Notes under the pieces: generated by a model
What the model saw: the letters and a program-made list of their open reading frames with translations, nothing else
Told to the model about the DNA's origin: nothing
Databases searched by the model: none
Assembly (NCBI GenBank): GCA_902488815.1
Contig: CABTXP010000020.1
Span: forward strand, 1 to 26,023
Direction: 5' to 3'
DNA from: an uncultured Eubacteriales bacterium
Lineage (GTDB): Bacteria > Bacillota > Clostridia > Tissierellales > Peptoniphilaceae
Length of the DNA: 26,023 bases
Translations under genes and position numbers: made by a program
Shown here: positions 16,207 through 22,801 of the stretch, piece by piece
Layout: each line of letters begins with the position of its first letter
How positions within the stretch are numbered: the first letter of the stretch is position 1

Positions 16207-16998
16207 TCACCTTAATTTGTGTGCTTCCTTCACAATTTCTTTTATGTCAAAATTATACTCTGAATTTTCTTTTTGAAGGAGTACTAAAAATTCAATATTG
16301 CCTTCCTGTCCCCTAATTGGTGAATAGGTAAGCTTAACAGGATAAAGTCCTTCCTCTTTTGCAAGGCCGATTACATTTTCTATTACTTCTTCGTGTACCT
16401 TTTCATCTCGTACTACACCTTTTTTGCCGACTTTTTCTTTTCCCGCTTCAAATTGGGGTTTTATAAGGGCGCAAATGTAGCCCGTGTCACTGATTATTTT
16501 TGAAGCGTTTGGAAAAATATGCTTCAAGGAAATAAAGGACACGTCAATTGAGATAAAGTCTATTCTCTCATTAATTATACCCACGTCCATGGTTCTGAAA
16601 TTGGTCTTCTCCATAACCACAACTCTCTCATCTATGCGAAGAGAGTATGCCAGCTGATTGTAACCTACGTCAATGGCATAGACTTTTTTAGCCCCATGTT
16701 GAAGCATACAGTCTGTAAACCCTCCGGTAGATGAGCCTATGTCCATGGCAATCTTGTCTTGAAGATCAATGTCGAAAGTATCCAAAATTTTTTCCAACTT
16801 ATAGCCGCCGCGACTTACATACTTGATGGAGTTTTCTTTAATGCGAATTTCCGCATCTGCGTCTAAAAGTTCACCGGGCTTGTCTATTCGCATTGTACCT
16901 GCTATCGCATCTCCTGCCATAATCATTCTCTTGGCCTGTTCTCTCGACTTGGCAAGACCCTTTTGAACAATTAAAACATCGGCTCTGACCTTTTCCAT
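16207..16998 (-). CDS. tlyA: TlyA-family rRNA 2'-O-methyltransferase (YqxC)
   Basis: A 263-residue protein with an S4 RNA-binding domain (about 1-60, RADVLIVQKGLAKSREQAKRM) and an FtsJ-like SAM-dependent methyltransferase domain. The SAM site is MDIGSSTGGFTDCML, then YAIDVGYNQL, and SIDVSFISL in the core. TlyA of mycobacteria methylates the 2'-O of cytidines in 16S and 23S rRNA; the Firmicute YqxC form is likely similar, though earlier called a hemolysin. The ATG at 16998 (ATGA overlap with ispA, AGGAG 6 bases upstream) is preferred over the TTG just before it. The ispA-tlyA-recN order supports the call. Confidence 0.93.
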   Translation of the reverse strand: MEKVRADVLIVQKGLAKSREQAKRMIMAGDAIAGTMRIDKPGELLDADAEIRIKENSIKYVSRGGYKLEKILDTFDIDLQDKIAMDIGSSTGGFTDCMLQHGAKKVYAIDVGYNQLAYSLRIDERVVVMEKTNFRTMDVGIINERIDFISIDVSFISLKHIFPNASKIISDTGYICALIKPQFEAGKEKVGKKGVVRDEKVHEEVIENVIGLAKEEGLYPVKLTYSPIRGQEGNIEFLVLLQKENSEYNFDIKEIVKEAHKLR

Positions 16999-17849
16999 CA
17001 ATAACTCCTGTTTAAAAGGCCCGTGACAAAATCTTCAAGCATTTCCGAGTTAAGCTCCATAGATTTTAAGTTGTCTATAGCTTCTGCAGTTTTCTTTTCT
17101 ATGTACTCTTCAGGGTCTTCTTTTAAATAACTTAGCAAAGTAATTTTTCCCATTTCTTTGTCTTTTTCCATGTCCAATACGTCATCTTGGAGTTGGTAAA
17201 TTAATCCTAAACTGTAAGCAAATTCCAAAAGTTTTTGATATTGTTCGGGACTTGCTCCGCCTAAAACCGCTCCCGAAAGAATTGAAGCCTTAATAAGTTC
17301 TCCGGTCTTTAACTTGTACATGGATTCCAAAATGTCTTCGTTATACTGACTTTCGTCGTAGAGAAGGTCTATTGCCTGTCCTCCCGCCATGCCCTTTGAG
17401 CCTGAAGAACCGAAAATAATTTTCATTGCTTGTACGCCTTTTTTAATGTCATCCAAGTTGTCATAATTTGAAATTTCTTTTGTCAACACTTCCGCCGCAA
17501 GATTTAATAAAGAATCTCCTGCAAGTACAGCCACGGCTTCGCCGAATACTTTGTGATTTGTCGGCTTACCTCTTCTGAAGTCGTCGTTGTCCATACATGG
17601 AAGGTCGTCGTGTATCAAAGAATAAGTGTGAATTAATTCAACTGCACAGCCATAGGGCACAACTCTTTCCAAGTCGTCTCTGAACATTTCATATGTAAAT
17701 ATAGAGAGCAGCGGTCTAATTCTCTTGCCGCCACTTGTTATGGAGTACTTCATGGATTCAAAAAGTTTTTCCCTGTACTCGCTTTGGATTGGAATCGTTT
17801 GAAAGAGATAATTTTCAATTAAGTCAATGTATTCTTTATAATTCTTCAT
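16998..17849 (-). CDS. ispA: Farnesyl/geranyl diphosphate synthase (polyprenyl synthetase)
   Basis: A 283-residue short-chain trans-prenyltransferase that condenses DMAPP with IPP to geranyl/farnesyl diphosphate for undecaprenyl and quinone precursors. The first Asp-rich motif is DDLPCMD (81-87, bacterial DDx4D form) with HTYSLIH before it, and the second is DDVLD (222-226). GKRIRP (41-46) is also typical. The start overlaps xseB by 14 bases, with AGAGGA before the ATG. It uses the IPP and DMAPP that IspH makes, and ispH is also in this window. Chain length (C15 or C20) is not provable by eye. The dxs gene, common downstream in Bacillus, is not here. Confidence 0.93.
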   Translation of the reverse strand: MKNYKEYIDLIENYLFQTIPIQSEYREKLFESMKYSITSGGKRIRPLLSIFTYEMFRDDLERVVPYGCAVELIHTYSLIHDDLPCMDNDDFRRGKPTNHKVFGEAVAVLAGDSLLNLAAEVLTKEISNYDNLDDIKKGVQAMKIIFGSSGSKGMAGGQAIDLLYDESQYNEDILESMYKLKTGELIKASILSGAVLGGASPEQYQKLLEFAYSLGLIYQLQDDVLDMEKDKEMGKITLLSYLKEDPEEYIEKKTAEAIDNLKSMELNSEMLEDFVTGLLNRSY

Positions 17850-18063
17850 CTAAATCCTCTACAGTAATTGCTTCCAAGTTTTCGCTCATGACATTTATCT
17901 TGCCTTCGTATTCCTTTAAAGTTTTTTCCAAACTTTTATAAAGTGCAACTCCTTCTTCATATAGTTTTACACTTTCGTCAAGAGAAATATCTCCCGACTC
18001 CAACTTTTTCACAATTTGTTCCAACTTTTTATAGTCTTTTTCATATGTATTTGAATTATCCAT
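17836..18063 (-). CDS. xseB: Exonuclease VII small subunit
   Basis: A 75-residue helical protein with the XseB pattern YEKDYKKLEQIVKKLESGDISLDESVKLYEEG. It binds the coiled coil of XseA to form exonuclease VII, which digests single-stranded DNA from both ends. Size and position next to xseA are standard. GGAGG lies before the ATG, the start overlaps xseA by 8 bases, and the 3' end overlaps ispA by 14, so translation of the three is probably coupled. Confidence 0.94.
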   Translation of the reverse strand: MDNSNTYEKDYKKLEQIVKKLESGDISLDESVKLYEEGVALYKSLEKTLKEYEGKINVMSENLEAITVEDLDEEL

Positions 18064-19507
18064 GTCTTTCCTCCACTTCTGTTACTACGGTCTTGGCTCT
18101 TCCATCCTTCAGCGAAATGGTAAGCTCCATGCCCGGATCTATGTTATTTATTGAATCAATAATTTTGTCATTAAAAAGTATTTGCGGTTTCGTGCACATG
18201 CCTTCGTAGTTGTGCAACCTGTTTTTCAAATTAAATAATTCTAATTTTTTATCAAATAAGGTGTCCTTCATTTCGGCATTTATTTTGTCGCTCATGGTGT
18301 TAAGAGATTTATATTCTCTTTCAAATATATTTGACTTAACTGACAAAAGTTTTTCTCCAATGCCTGCCGCCTTGGCTCTTTCAGCCACTATCTGTGACTT
18401 TAATAGTACATTCATTTTAAAGCTTAAGGCTTGCAAATCTCTTTTTTTCATTCCAACTTGAGCTTTGACTAAATTTACGTTCAAACTTTTGCTGAAACCT
18501 AAGAGATTAATTTTGTTTTCGTAAATAGAATTTTTGACTAAGGTCGTCATTTTATTTTTTAATACATTTGCCGACTCTCTAATGTTATTTAAAGTATTTG
18601 AAGGAGATTCTTCCCACAAAACTCTTTTGCACTGTAACAAAAATTCTCTGTTTGCATTTATTTTATTTAAAATATTTCTGTTAAGTTCTAAACTCAATTG
18701 TCCCGTTTCATTTAACAAAGTCTGTAAGTTTTCAGTTGCAAATTCTCCGGCCGCTGTAGGTGTTGCCGCTCTCTTGTCACAAATGAAGTCCAGTATTGTA
18801 AAGTCAATGTCGTGACCTATGGCGGAAATGACAGGGATCTCACTTTCCGCAACTACACGAGCAAGATATTCGTCATTAAAGGCGTAGAGGTCTTCGTAAC
18901 TGCCGCCGCCTCTTGCAATGATTATAGTGTCCATATCCTTACGGTAAGCGTTTATATTTATTACATGCTTTGCCACCTGCTCAGCCGCTCCGGATCCTTG
19001 CATCAGTGAAGGAAATATATACATATCTACATTTTTGTTCCTTCTCCTAATTGTATTGACTACGTCTTTAACTGCTGCTGAACCTAAGGCTGAAATAATT
19101 GCCACTTTCTTCGGTACTCTTTTTATAGGCTTTTTTCTCTCTTCGTCAAAGAGGCCTTCTTTTAAAAGAGATTCCTTTAATTTTAAAAAGTCCTCATAGA
19201 GTTTGCCTATGCCGTAGGGCGAAATTTGTTCCGCATTGAGCATTAAATCTCCTGACTTTTCAAAAACTCCGATAAAGCCTTCCGCTACAACGTGCATGCC
19301 GTTTTTCAAAGGCTCTTTATCGCTGCCGTTTCGATAAAAGACTCTAATCCTTGCACTCTCATCTTTAAGGCTTAGGTATGTATGACCTGATGTATGATAT
19401 TTTAAATCCGTTATCTCTCCTTCCACTTCCACATTCATGAGAAAGAAGTCCGTTTTAAAATACTTGTTTATGTAGTTGTTCAGTTCTTTTACTTTAATGG
19501 GATTCAT
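18056..19507 (-). CDS. xseA: Exonuclease VII large subunit
   Basis: A 483-residue catalytic subunit of exonuclease VII. The N-terminal OB-fold (about 1-100) has VEGEITDLKYHTSGHTYLSLKD; the catalytic part includes IARGGGSYEDLYAFNDE and AIGHDIDFTILDF, and a long coiled coil that binds XseB follows. The length is somewhat long but normal for the family. The start at 19507 aligns with family N-termini, yet no ribosome binding site precedes it. Instead, the bases before the ATG are the T tract of a 12-bp AU-rich hairpin behind nusB. How the gene is translated is therefore unclear. folD, which often lies between nusB and xseA, is missing. Confidence 0.94.
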   Translation of the reverse strand: MNPIKVKELNNYINKYFKTDFFLMNVEVEGEITDLKYHTSGHTYLSLKDESARIRVFYRNGSDKEPLKNGMHVVAEGFIGVFEKSGDLMLNAEQISPYGIGKLYEDFLKLKESLLKEGLFDEERKKPIKRVPKKVAIISALGSAAVKDVVNTIRRRNKNVDMYIFPSLMQGSGAAEQVAKHVININAYRKDMDTIIIARGGGSYEDLYAFNDEYLARVVAESEIPVISAIGHDIDFTILDFICDKRAATPTAAGEFATENLQTLLNETGQLSLELNRNILNKINANREFLLQCKRVLWEESPSNTLNNIRESANVLKNKMTTLVKNSIYENKINLLGFSKSLNVNLVKAQVGMKKRDLQALSFKMNVLLKSQIVAERAKAAGIGEKLLSVKSNIFEREYKSLNTMSDKINAEMKDTLFDKKLELFNLKNRLHNYEGMCTKPQILFNDKIIDSINNIDPGMELTISLKDGRAKTVVTEVEERHG

Positions 19508-19556
19508 AATAAAAAAAAGAAAAATATTTCTCTATAAACATATTGAAATATTTTTC
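19508..19556 (-). terminator. Terminator-like AU hairpin between nusB and xseA
   Basis: On the minus strand, arms GAAAAATATTTC (19545-19556) and GAAATATTTTTC (19519-19530) form a perfect 12-bp stem with a 14-base loop, followed by eight T residues and then ATT before the xseA ATG. It starts one base after the nusB stop codon. With only two G-C pairs the stem is weak, so partial termination with read-through is more likely than full stop. Confidence 0.55.
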
Positions 19557-19557
19557 A

Positions 19558-19962
19558 TCATTTGTTTAAACTCCTATATACAGTTCCCAAAATTCCGTTG
19601 ACAAATTTGCCCGAGTCCTTCGTGCCATACGTCTTTGAAATTTCCACAGCTTCATTTATAGATACAGGTGCAGGTACGTCTTTGCCGAAGTATATTTCAT
19701 AGATTGAAACTCTCAGCACTGACAAATCAACTGATGAGAGTCTGTCTATGCTCCAACCCTTTACATGGTCGGAAATAATCTCATCAATGTCTTCCAAGTG
19801 TGAAATAAGATTCATGTAGTTGGTAGATATATATTTCTTTTCACTATCTGTAAATTCCATATTATCCAAGAAAAGATCAACCATTTCTTCGCTGAAATTA
19901 TCTTGGATATTACTTTGGAACATAAGTTGGACAAGGCCGACTCTGGATTTTTTTCTACTCAT
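19558..19962 (-). CDS. nusB: Transcription antitermination factor NusB
   Basis: A 134-residue all-helical NusB, which binds boxA RNA with S10 (NusE) and supports rRNA antitermination. Matching segments are RKKSRVGLVQLMFQ at the start, WSIDRLSSVDLSVLRVSIYEI in the middle and SINEAVEISKTYGTKDSGKFVNGILG near the end. The ATG shares bases with the asp23 stop (TAATG). The pair yqhY-nusB is conserved in Firmicutes. The gene is directly followed by a terminator-like hairpin. Confidence 0.95.
   Translation of the reverse strand: MSRKKSRVGLVQLMFQSNIQDNFSEEMVDLFLDNMEFTDSEKKYISTNYMNLISHLEDIDEIISDHVKGWSIDRLSSVDLSVLRVSIYEIYFGKDVPAPVSINEAVEISKTYGTKDSGKFVNGILGTVYRSLNK
19575..19604 (-). promoter_or_regulatory. 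Possible promoter for xseA inside nusB
   Basis: Minus-strand TTGTCA (19599-19604), an 18-base spacer and TATATA (19575-19580) in the last codons of nusB. A transcript would start near 19568, run through the hairpin at 19519-19556 and enter xseA. This is only a candidate; AT-rich coding sequence gives such matches by chance. Confidence 0.3.
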
Positions 19963-20327
19963 TACTCACTTACAACTTGTATGCCCACTATGTGAACATT
20001 TACTTCTATAAAATCAATGTCAAGCATGTTAATGATTTTGTCTTTTACTTCTTCTTGAATTGCCTTTGCAACTTCTACCAAGTTTCTGCCGTATTCAATA
20101 CTTACATATATATCAACTACAGTTGAGTTGTCTCCCATAGATACTTTAATGCCCTTGGATTGATTTTTATAGCCGATTGCTTGAAGAGCACCTTCTTTTA
20201 ATCCTGTTTGAAAATCTACCACACCTTCTACATTTAAGCATGCAGTATATGCAATAGCTGCAATTACATTTTCAGATACTTTTACATTGCCGTTTTCAAA
20301 TTCATTTATAATAAATTCGTCTGACAT
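19962..20327 (-). CDS. Asp23/Gls24 family envelope stress protein (YqhY-like)
   Basis: A 121-residue Asp23/Gls24 (DUF322) protein. Typical parts are GNVKVSENVIAAIAYTACLNVEGVVDF, VVDIYVSIEYGRNLVEVAKAIQEEV and VNVHIVGIQV. In Bacillus the homologue YqhY lies in accBC-yqhY-nusB and affects acetyl-CoA carboxylase; here accBC is missing. I chose the ATG at 20327, with GGAGGG 5 bases upstream and the family start MSDEF. The reading frame extends 17 codons further back, but that part covers the promoter. It begins its own unit with nusB. Confidence 0.92.
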   Translation of the reverse strand: MSDEFIINEFENGNVKVSENVIAAIAYTACLNVEGVVDFQTGLKEGALQAIGYKNQSKGIKVSMGDNSTVVDIYVSIEYGRNLVEVAKAIQEEVKDKIINMLDIDFIEVNVHIVGIQVVSE

Positions 20328-20349
20328 AATATCCCTCCTAATTGATTCA

Positions 20350-20378
20350 ATTATAACAAAACACCCGATTCTTGGCAA
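20350..20378 (-). promoter_or_regulatory. Promoter of the Asp23-nusB unit
   Basis: Minus-strand TTGCCA (20373-20378), a 17-base spacer and TATAAT (20350-20355) with an upstream TG (extended -10, TGTTATAAT). A start near 20343 leaves only about 16 bases before the ATG, which still hold the GGAGGG site. It lies just after the terminator of the preceding unit. Confidence 0.8.
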
Positions 20379-20406
20379 TAAAATAGAGCTCCTTTAAGAG
20401 CCCTAT
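20375..20406 (-). terminator. Terminator of efp and the acidic CD1247-like gene
   Basis: Minus-strand arms ATAGGGCTC (20398-20406) and GAGCTCTAT (20383-20391) pair over 9 bp with one G-U wobble and a 6-base loop, then TTTATTG. The wobble would be a mismatch on the plus strand, so the structure points to the minus strand. It begins about 10 bases after the stop of the acidic gene. Confidence 0.7.
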
Positions 20407-20416
20407 CATTATTTTA

Positions 20417-20737
20417 TTATTCTTCTTCTACATGAACTTCTTCGTCAATGTCTTCTTCGTCAAAGTCTTCAAAGTCGCTGTAATCATCGTCGTCATATAG
20501 ATCAAAATCAAAGTCGTCATCGTCGCCGAAGATAAATTCTTCTACATCGCTTAAATCATCTTCAAGTATGTCTACATATTCTTCCAATTCAGAAATTCTG
20601 TCTTCGTAATCTTCAGCCATTTCTTCCAAAGTGTCAATGATTTCAAGTAGTAACTTGCCTTCTTTTGACTTGCCGTTAATTTCATAACCGTCTGCAAGAC
20701 CTTTTAAATATGCAATTCTTCTTAGTGATTCGTCCAT
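20417..20737 (-). CDS. CD1247 N-terminal domain protein with acidic tail
   Basis: A 106-residue protein with a helical N-terminal part (about 1-65) in the pattern RRIAYLKGLADGYEI...KEGKLLLEIIDTLEEMAED, which matches the family named after C. difficile CD1247, often found behind efp in Clostridia. The last 35 residues are extremely acidic, with 23 Asp or Glu. As I recall, longer relatives carry a Cys-rich zinc ribbon at this end; no cysteine occurs here. AGGAGG overlaps the efp stop and lies 5 bases before the ATG, so it is cotranscribed with efp. The function is unknown. The family call rests on recalled sequence pattern. Confidence 0.8.
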   Translation of the reverse strand: MDESLRRIAYLKGLADGYEINGKSKEGKLLLEIIDTLEEMAEDYEDRISELEEYVDILEDDLSDVEEFIFGDDDDFDFDLYDDDDYSDFEDFDEEDIDEEVHVEEE

Positions 20738-20746
20738 GTTAACCTC

Positions 20747-21304
20747 CTAAACTCTTGACATGTATGAGCCGTCTCTTGTATCTATTCGAATAACATCTCC
20801 GATGTTAACAAATAGCGGAACGTTTAAAGTGTATCCGGTTTCAACAGTTGCAGGCTTTGTACCGCCTGAAGATGTATCTCCCTTTACACCGGGTTCTGTA
20901 AATGTAACTTCAAGTTCCACGAAATTAGCTGCGGAAACTCTAAATGGTTTCTTTTGATATGAATTTATAACTACCATATCATTTTCTCTTATGAAGTTTA
21001 AAGCATCTTCAAGCATACTCTTTTCAAGAGGAATTTGCTCGTAGCTTTCAGGGTCCATAAAGTAGTAAAGTGTGCCGTCATTGTATAAGTATTGCATTTC
21101 TCTTGTTTCAATTACAGCTTTTTCATATTTGTCGCTTGGATTAAAAGTCATATCCTTTAACCCTCCGGTAAGTACAGATTTAATTTTTGTTCTGACAAAA
21201 GCTGCACCCTTGCCCGGCTTAACGTGTTGGAAATCTACTACTTCCCATACGTCGCCATCCATTTCAAAGGTTAGGCCTTTTCTAAAATCGCCAGCAGATA
21301 TCAT
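20747..21304 (-). CDS. efp: Elongation factor P
   Basis: A 185-residue EF-P that relieves ribosome stalling at polyproline. It has three beta-barrel domains; the N-terminal loop VKPGKGAAFVRTK places the modifiable lysine at K32, as in Bacillus. The C-terminus GDVIRIDTRDGSYMSRV is standard. AGGAGG lies upstream of the ATG at 21304, and a promoter is in the 63-base gap before it. No modification enzyme (epmA/epmB-like or ymfI) is in the window. Confidence 0.97.
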   Translation of the reverse strand: MISAGDFRKGLTFEMDGDVWEVVDFQHVKPGKGAAFVRTKIKSVLTGGLKDMTFNPSDKYEKAVIETREMQYLYNDGTLYYFMDPESYEQIPLEKSMLEDALNFIRENDMVVINSYQKKPFRVSAANFVELEVTFTEPGVKGDTSSGGTKPATVETGYTLNVPLFVNIGDVIRIDTRDGSYMSRV

Positions 21305-21332
21305 AAACTACCTCCTAAATTTTCTCTTCTAC

Positions 21333-21361
21333 ATTATATCAACAGCATTATATATCTACAA
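21333..21361 (-). promoter_or_regulatory. Promoter of efp
   Basis: Minus-strand TTGTAG (21356-21361), a 17-base spacer and TATAAT (21333-21338), about 30 bases before the efp ATG. The -35 box lies within 7 bases of the upstream TPM gene stop, and I see no terminator in between, so read-through from upstream is also likely. Confidence 0.7.
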
Positions 21362-21367
21362 GTAAAA

Positions 21368-22222
21368 TTACCATCCTCCGCCGGCACCGCCGCCACCGGA
21401 GCTTCCTCCACCGCCGGAAAAACCTCCGCCGCCAAATCCGCCGCCGGATCCGCCACCGAAACTTCCTCCGCCGAAGCCGCCGAAGAAATCATCATCGTCG
21501 TCATCAAAGAAGCTTTTTCTTCTATAAGTGGGAGGATACATTCTCCTGTATCTTCTGTATCTTCTGTTTCTATTTCTAATTATTGTAATTAAAATAAAGG
21601 CTATAACAATAAATGCCAAAAACGCCACGTCACCGGCATCGTCAGATGCTACATGCTCCCCTAAGACAGGAGGATTTGAATTTAATTCGACGTCGTAGAA
21701 TTTGGAATATATATCCATGATCTCATTAAAGCCTTCAATGATTCCGTCATGATACATGGTTTTTTGTTCTTCCGAGGCATCATAGTCTTCACTTGGGAAG
21801 TAGCTTACTATGTTCCTGAAAATTCTCGAGGCAACGGCATCGGGCACAATTTCTTCAGCTCCGTAGCCTGTCAGTATCTCCATGTTCCTGTCTTCAATGG
21901 CATAGACCATTAATATGCCGTTATTTTCTTTGGCGCCTCCTATTTTCCACTTTCTGAAAAGAGCGTTGGCGTATTCGTTTCTCTCATATCCGTGAAAAGT
22001 TTTTACAATAGCAACTACGACTTGAGACTCAGTTTCCTTCCTCAAGTTTTCATTGACATTAATTATGTAATCTATGTCCTCGGAGTTTAAAATATTTAAC
22101 TCGTCATAGACATAGAAGTCCCTTGTTTGCTCCGGCAAATAATCTTCTATCGCCCCGTAAGCATTAAAGGGTATAGCGATTAATAAAATCAGAGCTAAAA
22201 GGAGTCTCGCATATTTTTTCAT
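21368..22222 (-). CDS. TPM-domain (YgcG-like) membrane protein with Gly-rich tail
   Basis: A 284-residue protein with a signal peptide (about 1-24, ending AYGA), a TPM domain (about 35-160; QVVVAIVKTF, RKWKIGG, NGILMVYA, GYGAEEIVPD), a membrane helix (about 198-215), an Arg/Tyr-rich segment (RNRNRRYRRYRR) and a Gly/Ser-rich tail with an Asp run, ending GGGW. Such proteins usually pair with LemA, as here, 15 bases after lemA. The TPM fold has been linked to phosphatase activity and photosystem repair in plants; the bacterial role is not settled. AGGTG precedes the ATG. The extracytoplasmic TPM domain and cytoplasmic tail are inferred from topology. Confidence 0.88.
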   Translation of the reverse strand: MKKYARLLLALILLIAIPFNAYGAIEDYLPEQTRDFYVYDELNILNSEDIDYIINVNENLRKETESQVVVAIVKTFHGYERNEYANALFRKWKIGGAKENNGILMVYAIEDRNMEILTGYGAEEIVPDAVASRIFRNIVSYFPSEDYDASEEQKTMYHDGIIEGFNEIMDIYSKFYDVELNSNPPVLGEHVASDDAGDVAFLAFIVIAFILITIIRNRNRRYRRYRRMYPPTYRRKSFFDDDDDDFFGGFGGGSFGGGSGGGFGGGGFSGGGGSSGGGGAGGGW

Positions 22223-22237
22223 AATATCACCTGCGAT

Positions 22238-22792
22238 TTAAAAGTTTACATCAGGTGCATCTTGTTCTCCTTCAGGTGCTTCAAAGTAAGCTTTCGGTCC
22301 GAATCCCAACAGTCCCGCATATAATTTTGTAGGTAGGGATCTAACTTTTTTGTTATAAACTTTTACTTCTTCATTGTAATCTCTTCTTGCAGTAGCAATT
22401 CTGTTTTCAGTGCCTTCAAGTTGTGCCTGTAAATCCAAAAAGCTGCTTTGAGCCTTTAGTTCAGGATAAGCTTCCACCACAACATTAATGTCGCCTATAG
22501 CTCTTGTAAGTTGTTCATTGGCACTTGCAAGTTCTTCAGGTGTATTTGCGCTGTTAACTTTGGATCTCGCTTCCGTAATCTTGGTCAAAGTTTCTTCTTC
22601 AAAATTTGCATAGCCTTTAACTGTGTTTACAAGATTAGGAATCAAGTCGGCACGTCTTTTAACCGCAACTTGCACTTGTGACCAAGCGTTGTCTACATCT
22701 TCGTTTAAATTTACCAAATTGTTGTAGGACGGCATAATAACTACAAATAAAATCGCCACTATGACCAATATTGTTATAATTGTCTTTTTCAT
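22238..22792 (-). CDS. lemA: LemA family protein
   Basis: A 184-residue LemA protein: a single N-terminal membrane helix (3-21), then a helical bundle with YNNLVNLNEDVDNAWSQVQV and RRADLIPNLVNTVKGYANFE, and the family C-terminus FGPKAYFEAP. Its function is unknown, but it is often next to a TPM protein. GGAGA precedes the ATG at 22792, and the gene begins 9 bases after the thiI stop. Confidence 0.93.
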   Translation of the reverse strand: MKKTIITILVIVAILFVVIMPSYNNLVNLNEDVDNAWSQVQVAVKRRADLIPNLVNTVKGYANFEEETLTKITEARSKVNSANTPEELASANEQLTRAIGDINVVVEAYPELKAQSSFLDLQAQLEGTENRIATARRDYNEEVKVYNKKVRSLPTKLYAGLLGFGPKAYFEAPEGEQDAPDVNF

Positions 22793-22801
22793 ATTTTCTC
22801 C

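Noticed and set aside
15788..16276. 162-codon plus-strand frame opposite recN
   Set aside because: Covers the Walker A region of recN in antisense; no motif or start signal of its own.
20328..20378. 17-residue N-terminal extension of the Asp23 protein
   Set aside because: The codons lie over the -10 and -35 boxes and the likely transcription start; the internal ATG has GGAGGG.
21368..21520. GC-rich repeat as a possible mobile or structural DNA element
   Set aside because: It is the coding repeat of the Gly-rich tail of the TPM protein (GGC/GGA codons), not a separate element.
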